DNA of 64,000 bases from Patella vulgata (Eukaryota; Mollusca; Gastropoda; Patellidae): NCBI RefSeq assembly GCF_932274485.2, contig NC_065883.2, positions 78,650,559 to 78,714,558 on the forward strand, given 5' to 3'. The notes under the pieces are model-generated. The model had not been told where the DNA came from. It was given only the letters and a program-made list of their open reading frames with translations, and ran no database searches. Position 1 is the first letter of the stretch. Every line of letters begins with the position of its first letter. This document shows, in pieces, positions 21,818 through 33,189 of this stretch. A program made the translations under genes and the position numbers.

Positions 21818-22065
21818 ATGAAATGAAAAGGGGGTTTAACGTCCTGGTCCAACTGGGATAAGGGAAACGAATATCTGCCACACAGAGTTCTATGAGGACC
21901 CGGACAGCGGCACTACGGATCACAGTTATAACAACTTCCAACTGCCACGGGTTATTTTACGTGCTCCTCAATGAGTACACGGTACTTTGGTTTGTCATCC
22001 GATCCAAACGACTCTACGTTGTCCCTTGCAAGGCCCTCCGTCCTGCACCACCGTGGCCCCCCTTT
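21818..22065 (-). mobile_element. SINE-II copy, head mostly deleted
   Basis: GAAATGAAAAGGGGGTTTAA through CTCCGTCCTGCACCACCGTG. The middle of the head is lost so that CACC passes straight to the terminal GTGGCCCCCC. Confidence 0.85.
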
Positions 22066-24290
22066 TAGTAATCGAAAAATAAATTTCTGTTGCTAATATC
22101 AAAGTCACATTTGTTCTGATGCAATAGAAGCGCAGGAACAGATTATTTTATGACCCCTCTTTTTTTTATTAAATTCCGAAATTATCACTATTTGTATATT
22201 TTGCATAAACTTGCTATATCTGCATGCTTTATTTATCCGCTTTTAGGGTTGTCGTAATACTACACCTTCCCAAATTGTAGTGGGATTTTGGTTTTCTTCG
22301 GATATTGGCGATTTTGGAAGAGTTGCTTGACTTATTGAGACACAAGAAATCTGTTGAACTGAGTACCAAACATAAAATGTCATTTAGCAACATTAATTAT
22401 TATATAAAAACGTGAAACGTTAATTTACATTTATCCAGCTTCCTTCAAAGAACTCGAATGTAACAAATTTATTTTTATTGACAAAAAATGATCATAAAGA
22501 TTATGCTAAATCTAAAGAAACGTTTGACTTTTCTACTTTATATATCATGCTTCAATATTTCTATTGGTTCCTTCTTGTATTCAGTACTAGGCTTGAAATT
22601 AATACACAGTGTTTTAGGTCATGAGACACAAAAGTCTAATGATTGACTTTAGATTTATATACAATTTTTAGGGTCATGAGATGAGGAACCCTATTGATTG
22701 TCAACGATTTCCGATAAGTACTGCAGGCGTTATGGCCCTTGATCACTTTGAAAAATCTTGTGTATGCTCTAAAGTTAATATCGGATTGACTTGAAATTTA
22801 AACACAGTGTTTAACTTCATGAGAGGATGAGCCTATTGGTTGTCAATACATTCCGATAATTACTTCCAGAGTTATGTCCCTTGATACTAAATGTTTTGTA
22901 TAGTAGACGTTGGTATCAGGCAGAACTAGAAGCCAAACAAATTCTATTGATTGCTATGTAAATGTTTTCATTACTGACCAAAGAAAAAATATGTGAGAAC
23001 CCTTGTTGACTGCCCGTTGCTCCTTTCTTTGCAATTCCGTTTGTTAAAAGGTTCTTTGACATTTCTAAATATTATTTGTATCTTGTAGTTTATTCATTTA
23101 TTATTTATGTTTTATATTATAGAGAATGTTTAATATTTCAAAAATCGTTTTCAACAGAATTAACGGTGAATATGAATTTATTGCTTTCGTAGCAAACTAA
23201 AAGTGCAATGTGTCTAAATTCAATGAAAAATATTAATTTCTATAACATTCAATACATTGTAATTGGATATCCATGCATTTAATCCCACCTTAAAATACCC
23301 CCTATATCAAAGTTTAAAAAAATCTAATTAAAATTTAATCAGCTTTTCAGAAAATCAGAGATTAAATCTATGATTAGCACTAATCCACTTTCGAAAAAGA
23401 TTAGCAATATCAGTAGTTTAATTATTTTTGTTCAAAAGTACTAATATGTTTTTCCGCTAAGTGAAACTTGCTTTTGGTTTTGCTAAAGGAGCCAAACCCC
23501 TAACTCAGTATTATCTATAATATTCAAAATTTCAATTTCAAATACGAATTAGAATTTAATATTAGCCCATTTCAATCAAACTTGATGTTGTTATCTTGCC
23601 GTGAAAAGATGGGATCCTAATATCCAATATTTCAGATAAAAATAAACATTTTAAAATCAGTACACGTGTCGTGTATTCTTTGATTTCGAGTGGCATTTGT
23701 AATAAGCAAAGAAAAACAAATTCTGCAAGACAATGTAGAAGTAATTAGAAAAAGGCTGATCCACAAACAACAAAATAATATCTTCTTTAATGGGTATTTA
23801 GTAACTGAACATATTAAAACAGGGAACAATTTTATGGATACACAATTACCGAGGTTAATAACATGCGACGTAATTCTGTATTCATAAAACTGTACCCTGT
23901 CATATGACTTATCAGATACAATGTAATAAAATACAATTAATGAATATAATATACAAATATATACAGTTATTGGTTATCACTGGATATATTATTATGTATA
24001 CACAATTACTGAGTTTAATACTAAGCAACGTTTCGACGAGTATACTCTCATCTTTATGAAGCAAATGATACAGGTGTGTGAATAGTAGACAAATATATAC
24101 AGAATATGCAACACAAATAACAATCAAATACATTTAAAACTTACTATCTCTGCATCGCATTAAAATGTCAAATTGTTGCAAATTCTAATATACTCGCCCT
24201 TTGATTTCACAATCTGGTTCATTAGTCTGGTAGCCACATCTACATATTGATGACGTGTATCTTCTTTGGTTGGCATTTAGTAATTAAACA
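22066..24290. other. 2.2 kb AT-rich DNA with one degenerate duplication
   Basis: Between 22570 and 22900 a loose direct repeat of about 170 bp is visible (CTTGAAATTAATACACAGTG and CTTGAAATTTAAACACAGTG; GATTGTCAACGATTTCCGAT and GTTGTCAATACATTCCGATA). The rest shows no gene, RNA or repeat that I recognise. Confidence 0.5.
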
Positions 24291-24295
24291 TATTA

Positions 24296-24570
24296 GAGAG
24301 AGAGAGAAATGGGGTTTAACGTCCACTCGACACAAACTAGGTCATTTCGGGACTAACACATGGTTGAAATTTATTTCAATAATTCGCTTGCTCGTAGGGG
24401 TCTTTAGCAGTGGGAGGAAACCGGAGGACCTGGAGAAAACCCACGAGGTTGGACAGGCGACCCTACTCCTTGTCACGTACAGACCGGGAATCGAAACCAC
24501 GCCAGTTGATTCAATGACAGACGGTATGATACAGAGCGCACGTACTAACCATTCGGCCATCTACCCCCCC
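24296..24570 (-). mobile_element. SINE-I, full length with target duplication
   Basis: 275 bp, intact head, core and (GA)n tail. Flanked by ACATATTA (24288-24295 and 24571-24578), an 8-bp duplication. One of the least diverged copies. Confidence 0.95.
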
Positions 24571-24579
24571 ACATATTAA

Positions 24580-25488
24580 CACAAGGTACAATTTTATGGA
24601 TACACAATTAAACACGACTGAATTAAAAATAAGGTTTTGCGTGTACAATAGTAGGGGGCTCGATTGTCAATCCGGAACGTTCCGAATTGATATAACTGCA
24701 ATCCGACAGTTTTTCTCTTTCTTTTTTTTTTAGAAAAAAAGTACATCGTGGTTGACTTATTTTATCTAACTAGTAAAATAATATGTACCTGATCAGACAT
24801 AATAATTGTATAGCAATAATATTTTTAGTTAGCTGAACGTAGTAATAGTGAAAAAACTTCAATCAGTCAGGAGGTAATTGGTAGTTGACTAGCTAATCGT
24901 GTGTGCACACTTTGCTTGACAGGGCATATACTGGATGTGGGCGTGGCCTGCCTGTGTTCTTGTTACCCCTAAGCAATCGCCATGTTTGTTCCACAAATTG
25001 AAATTGGCGGTTGCTTAGGGCGTTAACTTTTTTAAAAATTTAATTATTTCTGTAGTCCTTTAACTTTTATTTCAAATATCCTAAGTCCCCCTCCCTCTAT
25101 ATTTTGGACAAATTATTCAAATAAATTTAACAATGCTTTAAATTTTTATCCGTACTACCAATGTTGTATTTTCAACTTGGCTGCCGAGTCAATTCTCTGA
25201 CTAAATGTCTCAGTAGTTTGATAAAAGAAGACCGATCCACATTTCGTTCGTTTCTGGAGTTTTACGTCCACTTCCACCTAAGGTGATATCGTAGACGGTG
25301 AAATCTATTTGTATACCAGCGTAGTAATACGAAAACTTCGTTGTTGTGTAATGTGATTAGGTTTGGTCTGCTATAGTTCCGGTTATCACAAACTGACACG
25401 AGGAAACCATACTAAAATTTGCCAAGGAAATTTGTTCTGTGAGCATTGTGCCAGCTTACTGAACAGTGGGTGGTCGCCGGCTTTCCAT
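24580..25488. other. Unassigned; contains a short hairpin
   Basis: At about 24966-25020 the arms CCCTAAGCAATCGCCA and TGGCGGTTGCTTAGGG pair with one mismatch around a 22-nt loop. No other feature. Confidence 0.5.
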
Positions 25489-25490
25489 TC

Positions 25491-25840
25491 TGAAATGAAA
25501 TGAAATGGGGTTTAACGTCCTACTGTTCTGCTCCTACACTGGGCTAATGAAGACGGGCATACACCATACAGTGTGCTATGAGTGGAATTTTGCCCGGACA
25601 GCGACACTATGGCCTACTCGTATATCTAATTCCAACTGCCAAGGGATCTTTTACGTGCACGCTAATGTATACACGGGACCTCGATTTTTCGTGGCATCCG
25701 AACGACTAGACAGATGTCTTTGTCAGGCCCTCCATCCTGCACCACTGACAAGGGGAAACAACGTCTGAAAATCCCAAATGAACTTTCTCGGCCCTAGGCT
25801 AGTGAGCCAGTTTTACCCAGTTAGCCACGTGACTTCCCGT
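25491..25840 (-). mobile_element. SINE-II, near full length
   Basis: GAAATGAAATGGGGTTTAAC through CCTGCACCACTGACAAGGGG to a damaged head ending AGCCACGTGACTTCCCG. Confidence 0.92.
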
Positions 25841-25907
25841 TTTCCATTCTGATTTCTCGTTCCCAACAGAGTAGACCGGAGAGTCTAGAAAGCACTCTTG
25901 GTACATG

Positions 25908-26182
25908 GAAATGAAATGAAATTTAATGTGGTTTAACGTCCTACTGTTTTGCTCCGAACTGGGCTAATGAAGACGGGCATACGCCATACATCGGTACTAC
26001 GGCCTACTCTTATACCGAATTTCAACTGTCAGGGATCTTTTACGTGCACGCCAATGTGTACACGCACGGGCCTCGTTTCTTTTCGTCACATCTAGACAGG
26101 GGAAACCACCGATGAACTTTCTCGGCCAATGAAGGGATCGAGCACGCGACCCCCAGGCTAGCGAGCCACCGTGGCTCTCCGT
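25908..26182 (-). mobile_element. SINE-II copy with internal deletions
   Basis: Same orientation as its neighbour at 25491. Misses the ATACAGTGTGCTATGAGGG block and part of the CCCTCCGTCCTGC block; head ends AGCGAGCCACCGTGGCTCTC. Confidence 0.9.
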
Positions 26183-26664
26183 TTTCCATTCTGCTTTCTC
26201 TTTCCCAGCAGAGGAGGCCGGAGAGTTTATCAAGGAAAAACTTCTATTTGACCGAGTGGCACGAAAAGCCGTGTAAAATAATCCTTGGCAATTGGAAAAG
26301 TGCAGGAAAGTTCGATTCATTCATTAAAAGTGATAAACATGAAGTTAGCCAAGTCTTCTTCTGGTTGTTAATAAACGTGTAAAATCTTTTAAAATTGATT
26401 AAATTATTCCATTAATTATTTATCATACAACTAGAAATCTCTCATCTGGATCGCCGAGTCTACAAACAATGGTGGCATTGTTAGAGTTGTCGAATGGCAC
26501 AAGTCTCCAGAATTCTGTCAGGCTAGAGACCAGGGAATTATTTAATTTAATTTAACCTTTTAATTCAAGAACGGCAAACCTCACGTGGACAACTTATGGG
26601 AATATTATCATTAATCCTGTCCGTTTTTCAGTTCATGTGTTCTCTTCTGATATTTAATGGAATA

Positions 26665-27075
26665 AAGAGAAACTTTAAATGGTGTTTAACACCAATAAAG
26701 ACGGGCATACGCAATGCAATGTGTACTCGGGACCTCGAATTTTCGTCCTAACGCCAGCAAGAGATGCTAATTGTAGGCCGGTTGGGGAGGTTCGGGAATT
26801 TCCGGAGCACAAAATGGCCGCTTTTTATAAATGAGTATTTTGGGGAATACTAACCCGAACCCTAACCCTAACCCTTTTAAGAGGGGTAAACGTTAAATTA
26901 AATCCAAGTTCAGTCTTCTAAAAAGGGTTAGGGTTAGGATTAGGGTTAGAATTCCCAAAAATTTTCATTTATATAAAGCGGCCATTTTGGATTCTGGAAA
27001 CACCCGAACCTCCCCAACCGGCCTACACTTAGCATCTCCCAACGCCAGGATCGGAGAAACTGGAACCTCTTGGTT
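26665..27075 (-). mobile_element. SINE-II remnant split by palindromic MITE
   Basis: Left piece: AAATGGTGTTTAACACC, AAGACGGGCATACGC, GGACCTCGAATTTTCGTCCT. Right piece: CCAGGATCGGAGAAACTGGA. The MITE at 26759-27040 lies between. Confidence 0.75.
26759..27040 (+). mobile_element. Palindromic telomere-motif MITE, copy 1
   Basis: 282 bp, almost a complete inverted repeat. Left arm: AGATGCTAATTGTAGGCCGG, CAAAATGGCCGC, then CCCTAACCCTAACCC-type units. Right arm: the complement with GGGTTAGGGTTAGGATTAGG. Flanks AACGCCAGC (26750-26758) and AACGCCAGG (27041-27049) give a 9-bp duplication with one mismatch. No coding capacity. It sits inside a SINE-II. Confidence 0.93.
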
Positions 27076-27089
27076 AATTAGCAATGAAT

Positions 27090-27150
27090 TAAAATGAAAT
27101 GGGGTTTAACGTCCTACTGTTCTGTTGCGACTGGGCTAATGAAGACGGCC
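27090..27150 (-). mobile_element. SINE-II tail fragment
   Basis: AAATGAAATGGGGTTTAACG to GGGCTAATGAAGACGGCC, about 60 bp. A 5'-truncated copy in minus orientation. Confidence 0.8.
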
Positions 27151-27286
27151 AACCGTTAGTTAGCAAACGCCCGACTCACTGCTCCAATAACAAAATAAAC
27201 TCTGTGCAATCGTTTGTTAAAATTCACCAATCCTGTTTGTTAATTTTGTCTTTAAGTCAACTGTGTAACAAAATGATCTATACTAT

Positions 27287-27442
27287 ACATCCCCGGTTGT
27301 ACGTGGCAAGGAGTAGGGTCGCATGTCCAACCTCGTGGGTTTTCTCCGGGTCCTCCGGTTTCCTCCCACTGCTAAAGACCCCTACGCGCAAGCGAATTAT
27401 TGAAATAAAATTAAACCATATGTTAGTCCCGAAATGACCTAG
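27287..27442 (+). mobile_element. SINE-I copy lacking head and tail
   Basis: CCCCGGTTGTACGTGGCAAG through GTCCCGAAATGACCTAGTG. It stops before the GTGTCGAGTGGAC block. Confidence 0.85.
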
Positions 27443-27599
27443 TGCTGAATTTGCGATATTGGCATATAATGATATTTTGATATGAAAATTACAAAAATTT
27501 GAAGGAAGGAATACGACTTTAACGTATTGTAATAATTTTTGAGAAAAACGAAAAGTTCGGAATGGGGTTAGAGTGCGACTTGTTTGGATTTTGAAGATT

Positions 27600-28160
27600 A
27601 TCACGCCGTTTTGGGCGCCTAACCAATCTCACTCGGCATTAAGGGTGTCCCGCCAATTATATTATAGGCGCCCTTGATCTCGTCGTAAGCGGCCCACAAA
27701 TCTCAGCATTATGGGTGCCCTTCCGGGATGAGGCATCGTTTTGGTCGCCCCATTGTTAAAGTCGTAGGCGCCCAACCAATCTTACTCGGCATTATGCATT
27801 AAGTTTCGGCCCGACAATCATATATTGTCATTATAAGGCGCTCCACCAATCATGTCATTATGGGCGTCCCTTGGCACCCCACAGATCACGCCCCATCAAT
27901 CAAGTTGTGGGTGCCCTTCCGGGATGAGGCATCGTTTTGGTCGCCCCATTGTTAAAGTCGTAGGCGCCCAACCAATCTTACTCGGCATTATGCATTAAGT
28001 TTCGGCCCGACAATCATATATTGTCATTATAAGGCGCTCCACCAATCATGTCATTATGGGCGTCCCTTGGCACCCCACAGATCACGCCCCATCAATCAAG
28101 TTGTGGTGTCATTATGGGGCGTCTCACCATTTCAGGGGCGCCTCATATATAACGACATGA
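27600..28160. repeat. GGCGCC-rich degenerate tandem repeat
   Basis: A loose unit of 30-45 bp recurs, of the type ACCAATCATGTCATTATGGG followed by CGCCC. Inside it, 27715-27910 and 27911-28106 are two copies of a 196-bp segment that appear identical, i.e. a recent tandem duplication. GC-richer than its surroundings. Confidence 0.88.
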
Positions 28161-28177
28161 TTGGCGAGGCGCCCATA

Positions 28178-28437
28178 GGGGGGTTGGGATGGCCTAGTGG
28201 TCTAGAGTGTCACGCTTCGACCTCTAGTTGGCCGGTCACCTCTGGCTTGCGGCTGTGGTTTCGATCCCAGGTGTGAGCGTATGTGGCTTGGAGATAGGGG
28301 CGCCTTCTCAACCTCGTGGGTTTACTCCGGGTACTCCGGTTTCCTCCCACAGCAAAGACGCGTGCGCTAAGATCATTAAAATGAACTTGTCTGCGATATC
28401 ACCTTCGGTGGAAGCGGACGTTAAACGCTAAGAACAA
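28178..28437 (+). mobile_element. SINE-III, complete with 13-bp target duplication
   Basis: 260-bp element of a third family. tRNA-like head GGGATGGCCTAGTGGTCTAG with B box GGTTTCGATCCCAGG, then the same core as SINE-I (CTCGTGGGTTTACTCCGGGT, ACTCCGGTTTCCTCCCACAG), and a different 3' part ending GGAAGCGGACGTTAAACGC. Flanked by CGAGGCGCCCATA at 28165-28177 and 28438-28450, a perfect duplication taken from the GGCGCC repeat. The only copy seen in the window. Confidence 0.95.
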
Positions 28438-28450
28438 CGAGGCGCCCATA

Positions 28451-28730
28451 AAACCAAGTGACATTGGTTGAGCCCCCCGCCAACAATATATACACTTACT
28501 ATTAAAAACAAAAAAAGGCACAACTGATTAAGGATAGGGGCTAATGTATTGATAAAACCAGATAATAATTACAGTATTTAATAACAGAGTGATTCCAAAG
28601 GTTTGGGCGGGTATATTAAATAAATGGACTACAAGCTAGTGGAGAGTAAACAATTAATAAATAAAAATGACAAAGTAATATGACAAGTGTGTAGTAATTA
28701 GGAATAAAGTTTTAAAGTTACAATTTCATA
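28451..28730. other. No feature recognised
   Basis: The target repeat ends within about 40 bp. AT-rich unassigned sequence follows. Confidence 0.35.
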
Positions 28731-28734
28731 TTTT

Positions 28735-29105
28735 CTAAGAAAGTCAAAACATAATTATTTCTATGTCTTTTGCTCAATAGGTTGTCAACTCACTATTATA
28801 CGATCATAGGTTATCTTTCTCACACTTAAAAATCTTTACACTGGAAATAATAACACAATTACCTCCCAATTACCTCCCTTGTTTTCCTATTCCCCAACAT
28901 GGAATAGCTATCTCCAAACGTTTGAATTTGAAGTTGAAAATGACATTCTTGCCAATTTCTCAACTGGCAATATTGAATTATACGATTAATATGATTATTC
29001 TTTAACAAGGTATGACTGTTTATAGATACCATCTATTTCAAGGCTTTATTTTAATACAATTTAAAAATATATCTTAAAAATATGAAATTGTAACTTTAAA
29101 TGTTT
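28735..29105. repeat. Interspersed repeat R8, copy 2
   Basis: Direct-orientation match of 8055-8415, with a small internal duplication around CAATTACCTCCC. Confidence 0.8.
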
Positions 29106-29289
29106 ATGGTGTAATTAATATCATCGTACGCGCTCGACAAAAATATTCCCATGTCGCGGTTAAGATCTGGTGTGCTTCTTCTGATATGTATCGCCTCAAC
29201 TAGTTTGCGTGTCTTTAGCTCTTACATAATTCATCGTTCAGCTGATATTCGATCGTTTCAATGCTGATATTTACAACATTTCAAGACAG

Positions 29290-30110
29290 AAAAAAACCTG
29301 CAATAGGCCGATTTAGATCTTACATAATGTTTAAACAGGCATTATGCAAGAGCTAAATCTGTCTATTGCAGTTCTTTCTTTAGACCTTAAATGTTATATA
29401 AATTATTAAAGATACATTATGTAAGATTTAGATAAAGAACTAGCCATTCTTGATATAATAGTTCGAAAATAGATAATGTAAAATGAATAATTTGAAAATT
29501 TCATTCAAATTACTCTATTGCGAGCGAAGATATTAGCCTTTGAACGTTTGACAAGACGTGTGCAATAATTTCAATCACCGTACTGGTTATTCGAAGCTAA
29601 GTCTCGCTCCTCCATTTTTAGCTTAAATTAAAATATAGCTGAACTGTTCTAATCTATTTAATATCGGAGAAATCCGATGCCATCGAGAGTTGATTATGAC
29701 CTGGATAAGTTAATTAATGTTTAATTAATAATTTAAAAAATATTTCAGGCCTACTGAAAGACCTGCAATAGGCAGATTTAGCTCTTGCATAATGTATGCT
29801 TAATTGGACATTTATATTAACATGGCAAACCATAATCAAGTCTCGATGCCATCTTATGGATCCGATTTTCAACAGATTTGAATCTGATCTGCGGTTTAGC
29901 GGCCGTTAATGATTAAGCCTAAAAGTGGATAATCGAGACTTTGTTTATTATGGTAACAAAGGTAATAACGACAATCGAGGCTACAGTGTTATTAAAATGA
30001 GGATTTCTCGGCTTGGAGTGAAGTAATTTTACTGAAACTTTACATTATCTATTTTTTAACTATTATAGCGAGAACTGTTAGCTCTTTATCTAATCGTCTA
30101 TAATACCGCC
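29290..30110. repeat. Repeat family R29, compound copies
   Basis: Related to 57208-57745 and 63480-63660. Shared motifs: GATTTAGATAAAGA(A/G)CT, AGATTTAGCTCTTGCATAAT, GATAATCGAGACTT. A hairpin at 29297-29371 is formed by the meeting of two inverted ends. At least two decayed copies seem to be joined here. The inverted ends suggest a DNA transposon; class not established. Confidence 0.6.
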
Positions 30111-30125
30111 TTAAGCTACTAATAA

Positions 30126-30404
30126 AAAAAAGAGAGAGAAATGGGGTTTAACGTCCACTCGACACAAACTAGGTCATTTCGGGACTAACATATGGTTTGA
30201 TTTTTATTTCAATAATTCGCTTGCGCATAAGGGTCTTTAGCAGTGGGAAGAAACCGGAGGACCCGGAGAAAACCCACGAGGTTGGACAGGCGACCCTACT
30301 CCTTGTCACGTACAACCGGGGATTCGAAACCACGCCAGTCGACTCAATGACAGACTTTATGATACAGCGCGCGCACGCTCTAACCATTCAGCCATTCCCC
30401 CCCC
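30126..30404 (-). mobile_element. SINE-I, full length with target duplication
   Basis: 279 bp with intact head and core. Flanked by AAGCTACTAATAA (30113-30125) and AAGCTACTAGTAA (30405-30417), 12 of 13 matching. Inserted at the edge of R29. Confidence 0.95.
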
Positions 30405-30457
30405 AAGCTACTAGTAATATTCAATAGCTTTGATGCTGATATTTACTACTAGCTTTT

Positions 30458-30790
30458 GAAACGAAATGAAATCGGCTGTAACGTCCTACTTTTCTGCTCC
30501 GAATTGGCCTAAGGACGGGCATATGCCATACAGTGTGCTATGAGGGAAATTTTGCTCGGACAGCGGCACTACGACCTACTCGTAGACGGGACCTCGGTTT
30601 TTGTCTCATCTGAATAACTAGACAGCTGTTCATGTCAGTCCCGGCACCCCGTCCTCCATCACGGACAATGGGGAATCACGCTGGAAAATCTGGACGAACT
30701 TTCTCGGATTGTAGGGATTGAACACGCGACCTCCAGGCTAGCGAGCCAGTGTCTTATCCACTTAGCCACTTAGCCACCATGCCCCCCCCC
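30458..30790 (-). mobile_element. SINE-II, near full length
   Basis: GAAATGAAATCGGCTGTAAC tail side, the complete ACAGTGTGCTATGAGGGAAA block, head ending TTAGCCACCATGCCCCCC. The ACGTGCACGCC block is deleted. Confidence 0.92.
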
Positions 30791-30794
30791 CACC

Positions 30795-31955
30795 CCTCGT
30801 ATCTGGCTCTTAAATCGCATCCTGCACAATGTTGAAATAATCAAAGCATTCCAGGAATATATTTCTTAAAACTTCCGGAGAAAAACAAGAAAAAATGTTT
30901 TTCACGGTTAACATGGAGAAAGCTATATGCGTGATGCAACAATAGGATATAAGCGAATACCGACGTGTGGCAGGCAAGAAAACAGGATTTTCCTGAGAAT
31001 ATTTTCCCACATAGCGAACACATCCGTTTTATACTTCCGACTTTCAACAGGAAGGAACATGCTAACTGTGGAGATCGTGGATACATCTGATTTACATTTC
31101 ATTAAAGGAGCTAAATCGCTAATATTTGGGATCTAGAAATTGACACAAATGGGTCGCAACGGATACAATAATGTAATATGAATGTATATAAACTGATTTT
31201 CATTCAATCGTTTCCGTTTTGTTCGCCGAAATACGCTAGAATTCTAAATTGAATGGAAATCTCTAGCGTCTGGTTATTCCAGTCAACACCTATAGTATTT
31301 ATTGCGCATGCTCTCCAGATAAGAAAATGACGTCACCGTTTGACATGACTTGTGGAATATGTCGAGCCTCGTTCTTCTGAGTCCCTTGTTACAAATAGTG
31401 CTGAAACGCATTATGGTACACGATTCGTATACCAATGGTAAAATGGGTTTTTTTGTCTTACATATTGGATATCAGAAGCCCATCTTTTCCCTGTAAGATC
31501 ACAAAATCAATGTTGATTTAAATTGACAAATAATTCTTGTTTTCGAAGACTTTGGATGATATTGAATTAGAGACTTAGCTACTTTAAACTTACTAAAATA
31601 GAAAGGTAACTTCTTACTGACTAGAGACATTGTGAATGAGATATCAAATTAATGACATTTATTTTTGTTCATGAAAGGGATAACTCTGTAAGTTACTGTG
31701 ACTCTAGTTATGGTAAAGGAAAATAAATATACTTCTATGCTAAATATAGTTTCTGGGCTAACGTTTCTCTGATATGTCTGGGAGCGGGATGGGGTGGGTC
31801 TTGCAAGGGCATCGTCTAGTCGTTGGGATGGGGCGATAAAACCGAGGTCCCGGTACGTAACAGAACCTCTGTGAGTCGGAATTCGATTTACCAGTTAGTT
31901 ATTGTGCAGCTGAGCAGTGTAACCGTCGTCGCATGGTTTTGAAATAAACACCCAT
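30795..31955. other. Unassigned, with a SINE-II scrap
   Basis: Mostly unique-looking AT-rich DNA. Near 31795-31885 GGGCATCGTCTAGTCGTTGG and ACCGAGGTCCCGGTACG resemble the SINE-II middle in plus orientation. Confidence 0.45.
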
Positions 31956-31959
31956 TTTC

Positions 31960-32083
31960 CAATCTGACTAAAAAAAAAAACCTAGATCTATATTTCGTTT
32001 CGTTTTTTTATATACTGTCGATGGCCTCTATTACATGACGATCTGACTGATTGTAGTGGAAGGTAGTGTCAGAGGTCATAAGA
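31960..32083 (+). mobile_element. MITE family M9, copy 4, left half only
   Basis: AATCTGACTAAAAAAAAAAA, CTATATTTCGTTTCGTTTTT, and GTCAGAGGTCATAAGAGTGG. It stops abruptly where the Penelope-like fragment begins, so the right half was lost or cut off. Confidence 0.8.
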
Positions 32084-32089
32084 GTGGCC

Positions 32090-32950
32090 GATGTATACCT
32101 CCAGTCTTCAGGAATTGCGATGGGAAAACGATTTGCCCCGAGTTACGCAAATCTCTTCATGGCGGAGTGGGAAAGGGAAGTTTTGCCGCTCTGCCCATTA
32201 AAACTAGATTTCTATGGACGTTTTGTAGATGACGTTTTTATATTCTGGACGTACACACTTGACGAATTTTGGGCGTTTTTCAACATTCTGAACAATCATC
32301 TTCTATCTGTCAAATTAACCGCAAATGTAAGTCATAACAGCATAGATTTCCTTGACACCACAGTTTTTAAAAGTAGCAACGCGAATAACACTGGCAAATT
32401 GGAAACTAAAGCATACGTTCTCTGGCATCATAAAATCTCAGATTCTCCGATTACATGGAATAGGTACTCAGAAGGGCGACTTTGAGTCAGCATGTACGCT
32501 GGTATTTAACAAACTAAGAGAAAGGGGGTACTTTAAACGCTATATCCGACGTATAAAAAACAATACTCTAGCCGAACTTGCCGCCAAAGAAAGAAATAAT
32601 ATGCAATCATCAGTTAAAACCAAAACTTGTGGCCATCCAAGATGTCAAACATGCAAAATCATAAGCTTATCCGACCATTTCCATAACAAAACATCTGGCA
32701 CACAATTCCCAATATTTGACCAACTTTCATGCAGCTGTTCAAACATAATTTATCTAATTTCATGTAGACAATGTAACAAACAATGCGTAGGGGAGACCAA
32801 AATAGCACTTAAGGAAAAATGAACGTCACCGATCAGACATAGTCACCAAAAAAGACAAACCGGTCTCAATTCACTTCAGCCAACCAAATCATGACATTGT
32901 CACACCAATAGAAACGACTAAGAGCGACTTTGAAACTCCATAGAACTAAC
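32090..32950 (+). pseudogene. Penelope-like element fragment, broken
   Basis: Two parts characteristic of Penelope-like elements are in order on the plus strand. First, part of the reverse transcriptase: GIAMGKRFAPSYANLFM and RFVDDVFIFW, the catalytic VDD motif. Second, the GIY-YIG endonuclease region with a Cys-rich lead (CGHPRCQTC), CSNIIYLISCRQCNKQCVG and a following His/Arg-rich helix. The 5' portion of the RT is absent and the frame is disrupted, so it is inactive. The family assignment rests on the RT plus GIY-YIG combination. No terminal repeats were identified. Confidence 0.85.
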
Positions 32951-33189
32951 CCGGTGATAGTTGAACAAACACATTTCTAGAAAATCCAATTCTGAGTAAG
33001 AAACACTCTAATGTGACTCTCACCCGAGAGCCTCAAATTTATTCTTCTTTCTTCTGAAACAAAAATACCAGAATACCACAAGCACCATCCAAGGGGAAAA
33101 CCATCAGCGTCACCAACACCAAAAAACAGTGAAATCTCTTTTGTATATAAATCTAATGTATTATATGTATTTTTAATAAAACTAGGAAA

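Noticed and set aside
24342-24560. Frame on the minus strand with PGLYVTRSRVACPTSWVFS
   Set aside because: Translated SINE-I core; the same peptide appears at several SINE copies.
26860-26960. True telomere or interstitial telomere tract
   Set aside because: Only a few TTAGGG units, arranged as an inverted pair inside a transposon with target duplications.
28178-28260. Possible tRNA genes at SINE heads
   Set aside because: A and B box-like words are present, but the clover-leaf is incomplete and each head is joined to a SINE body with target duplications.
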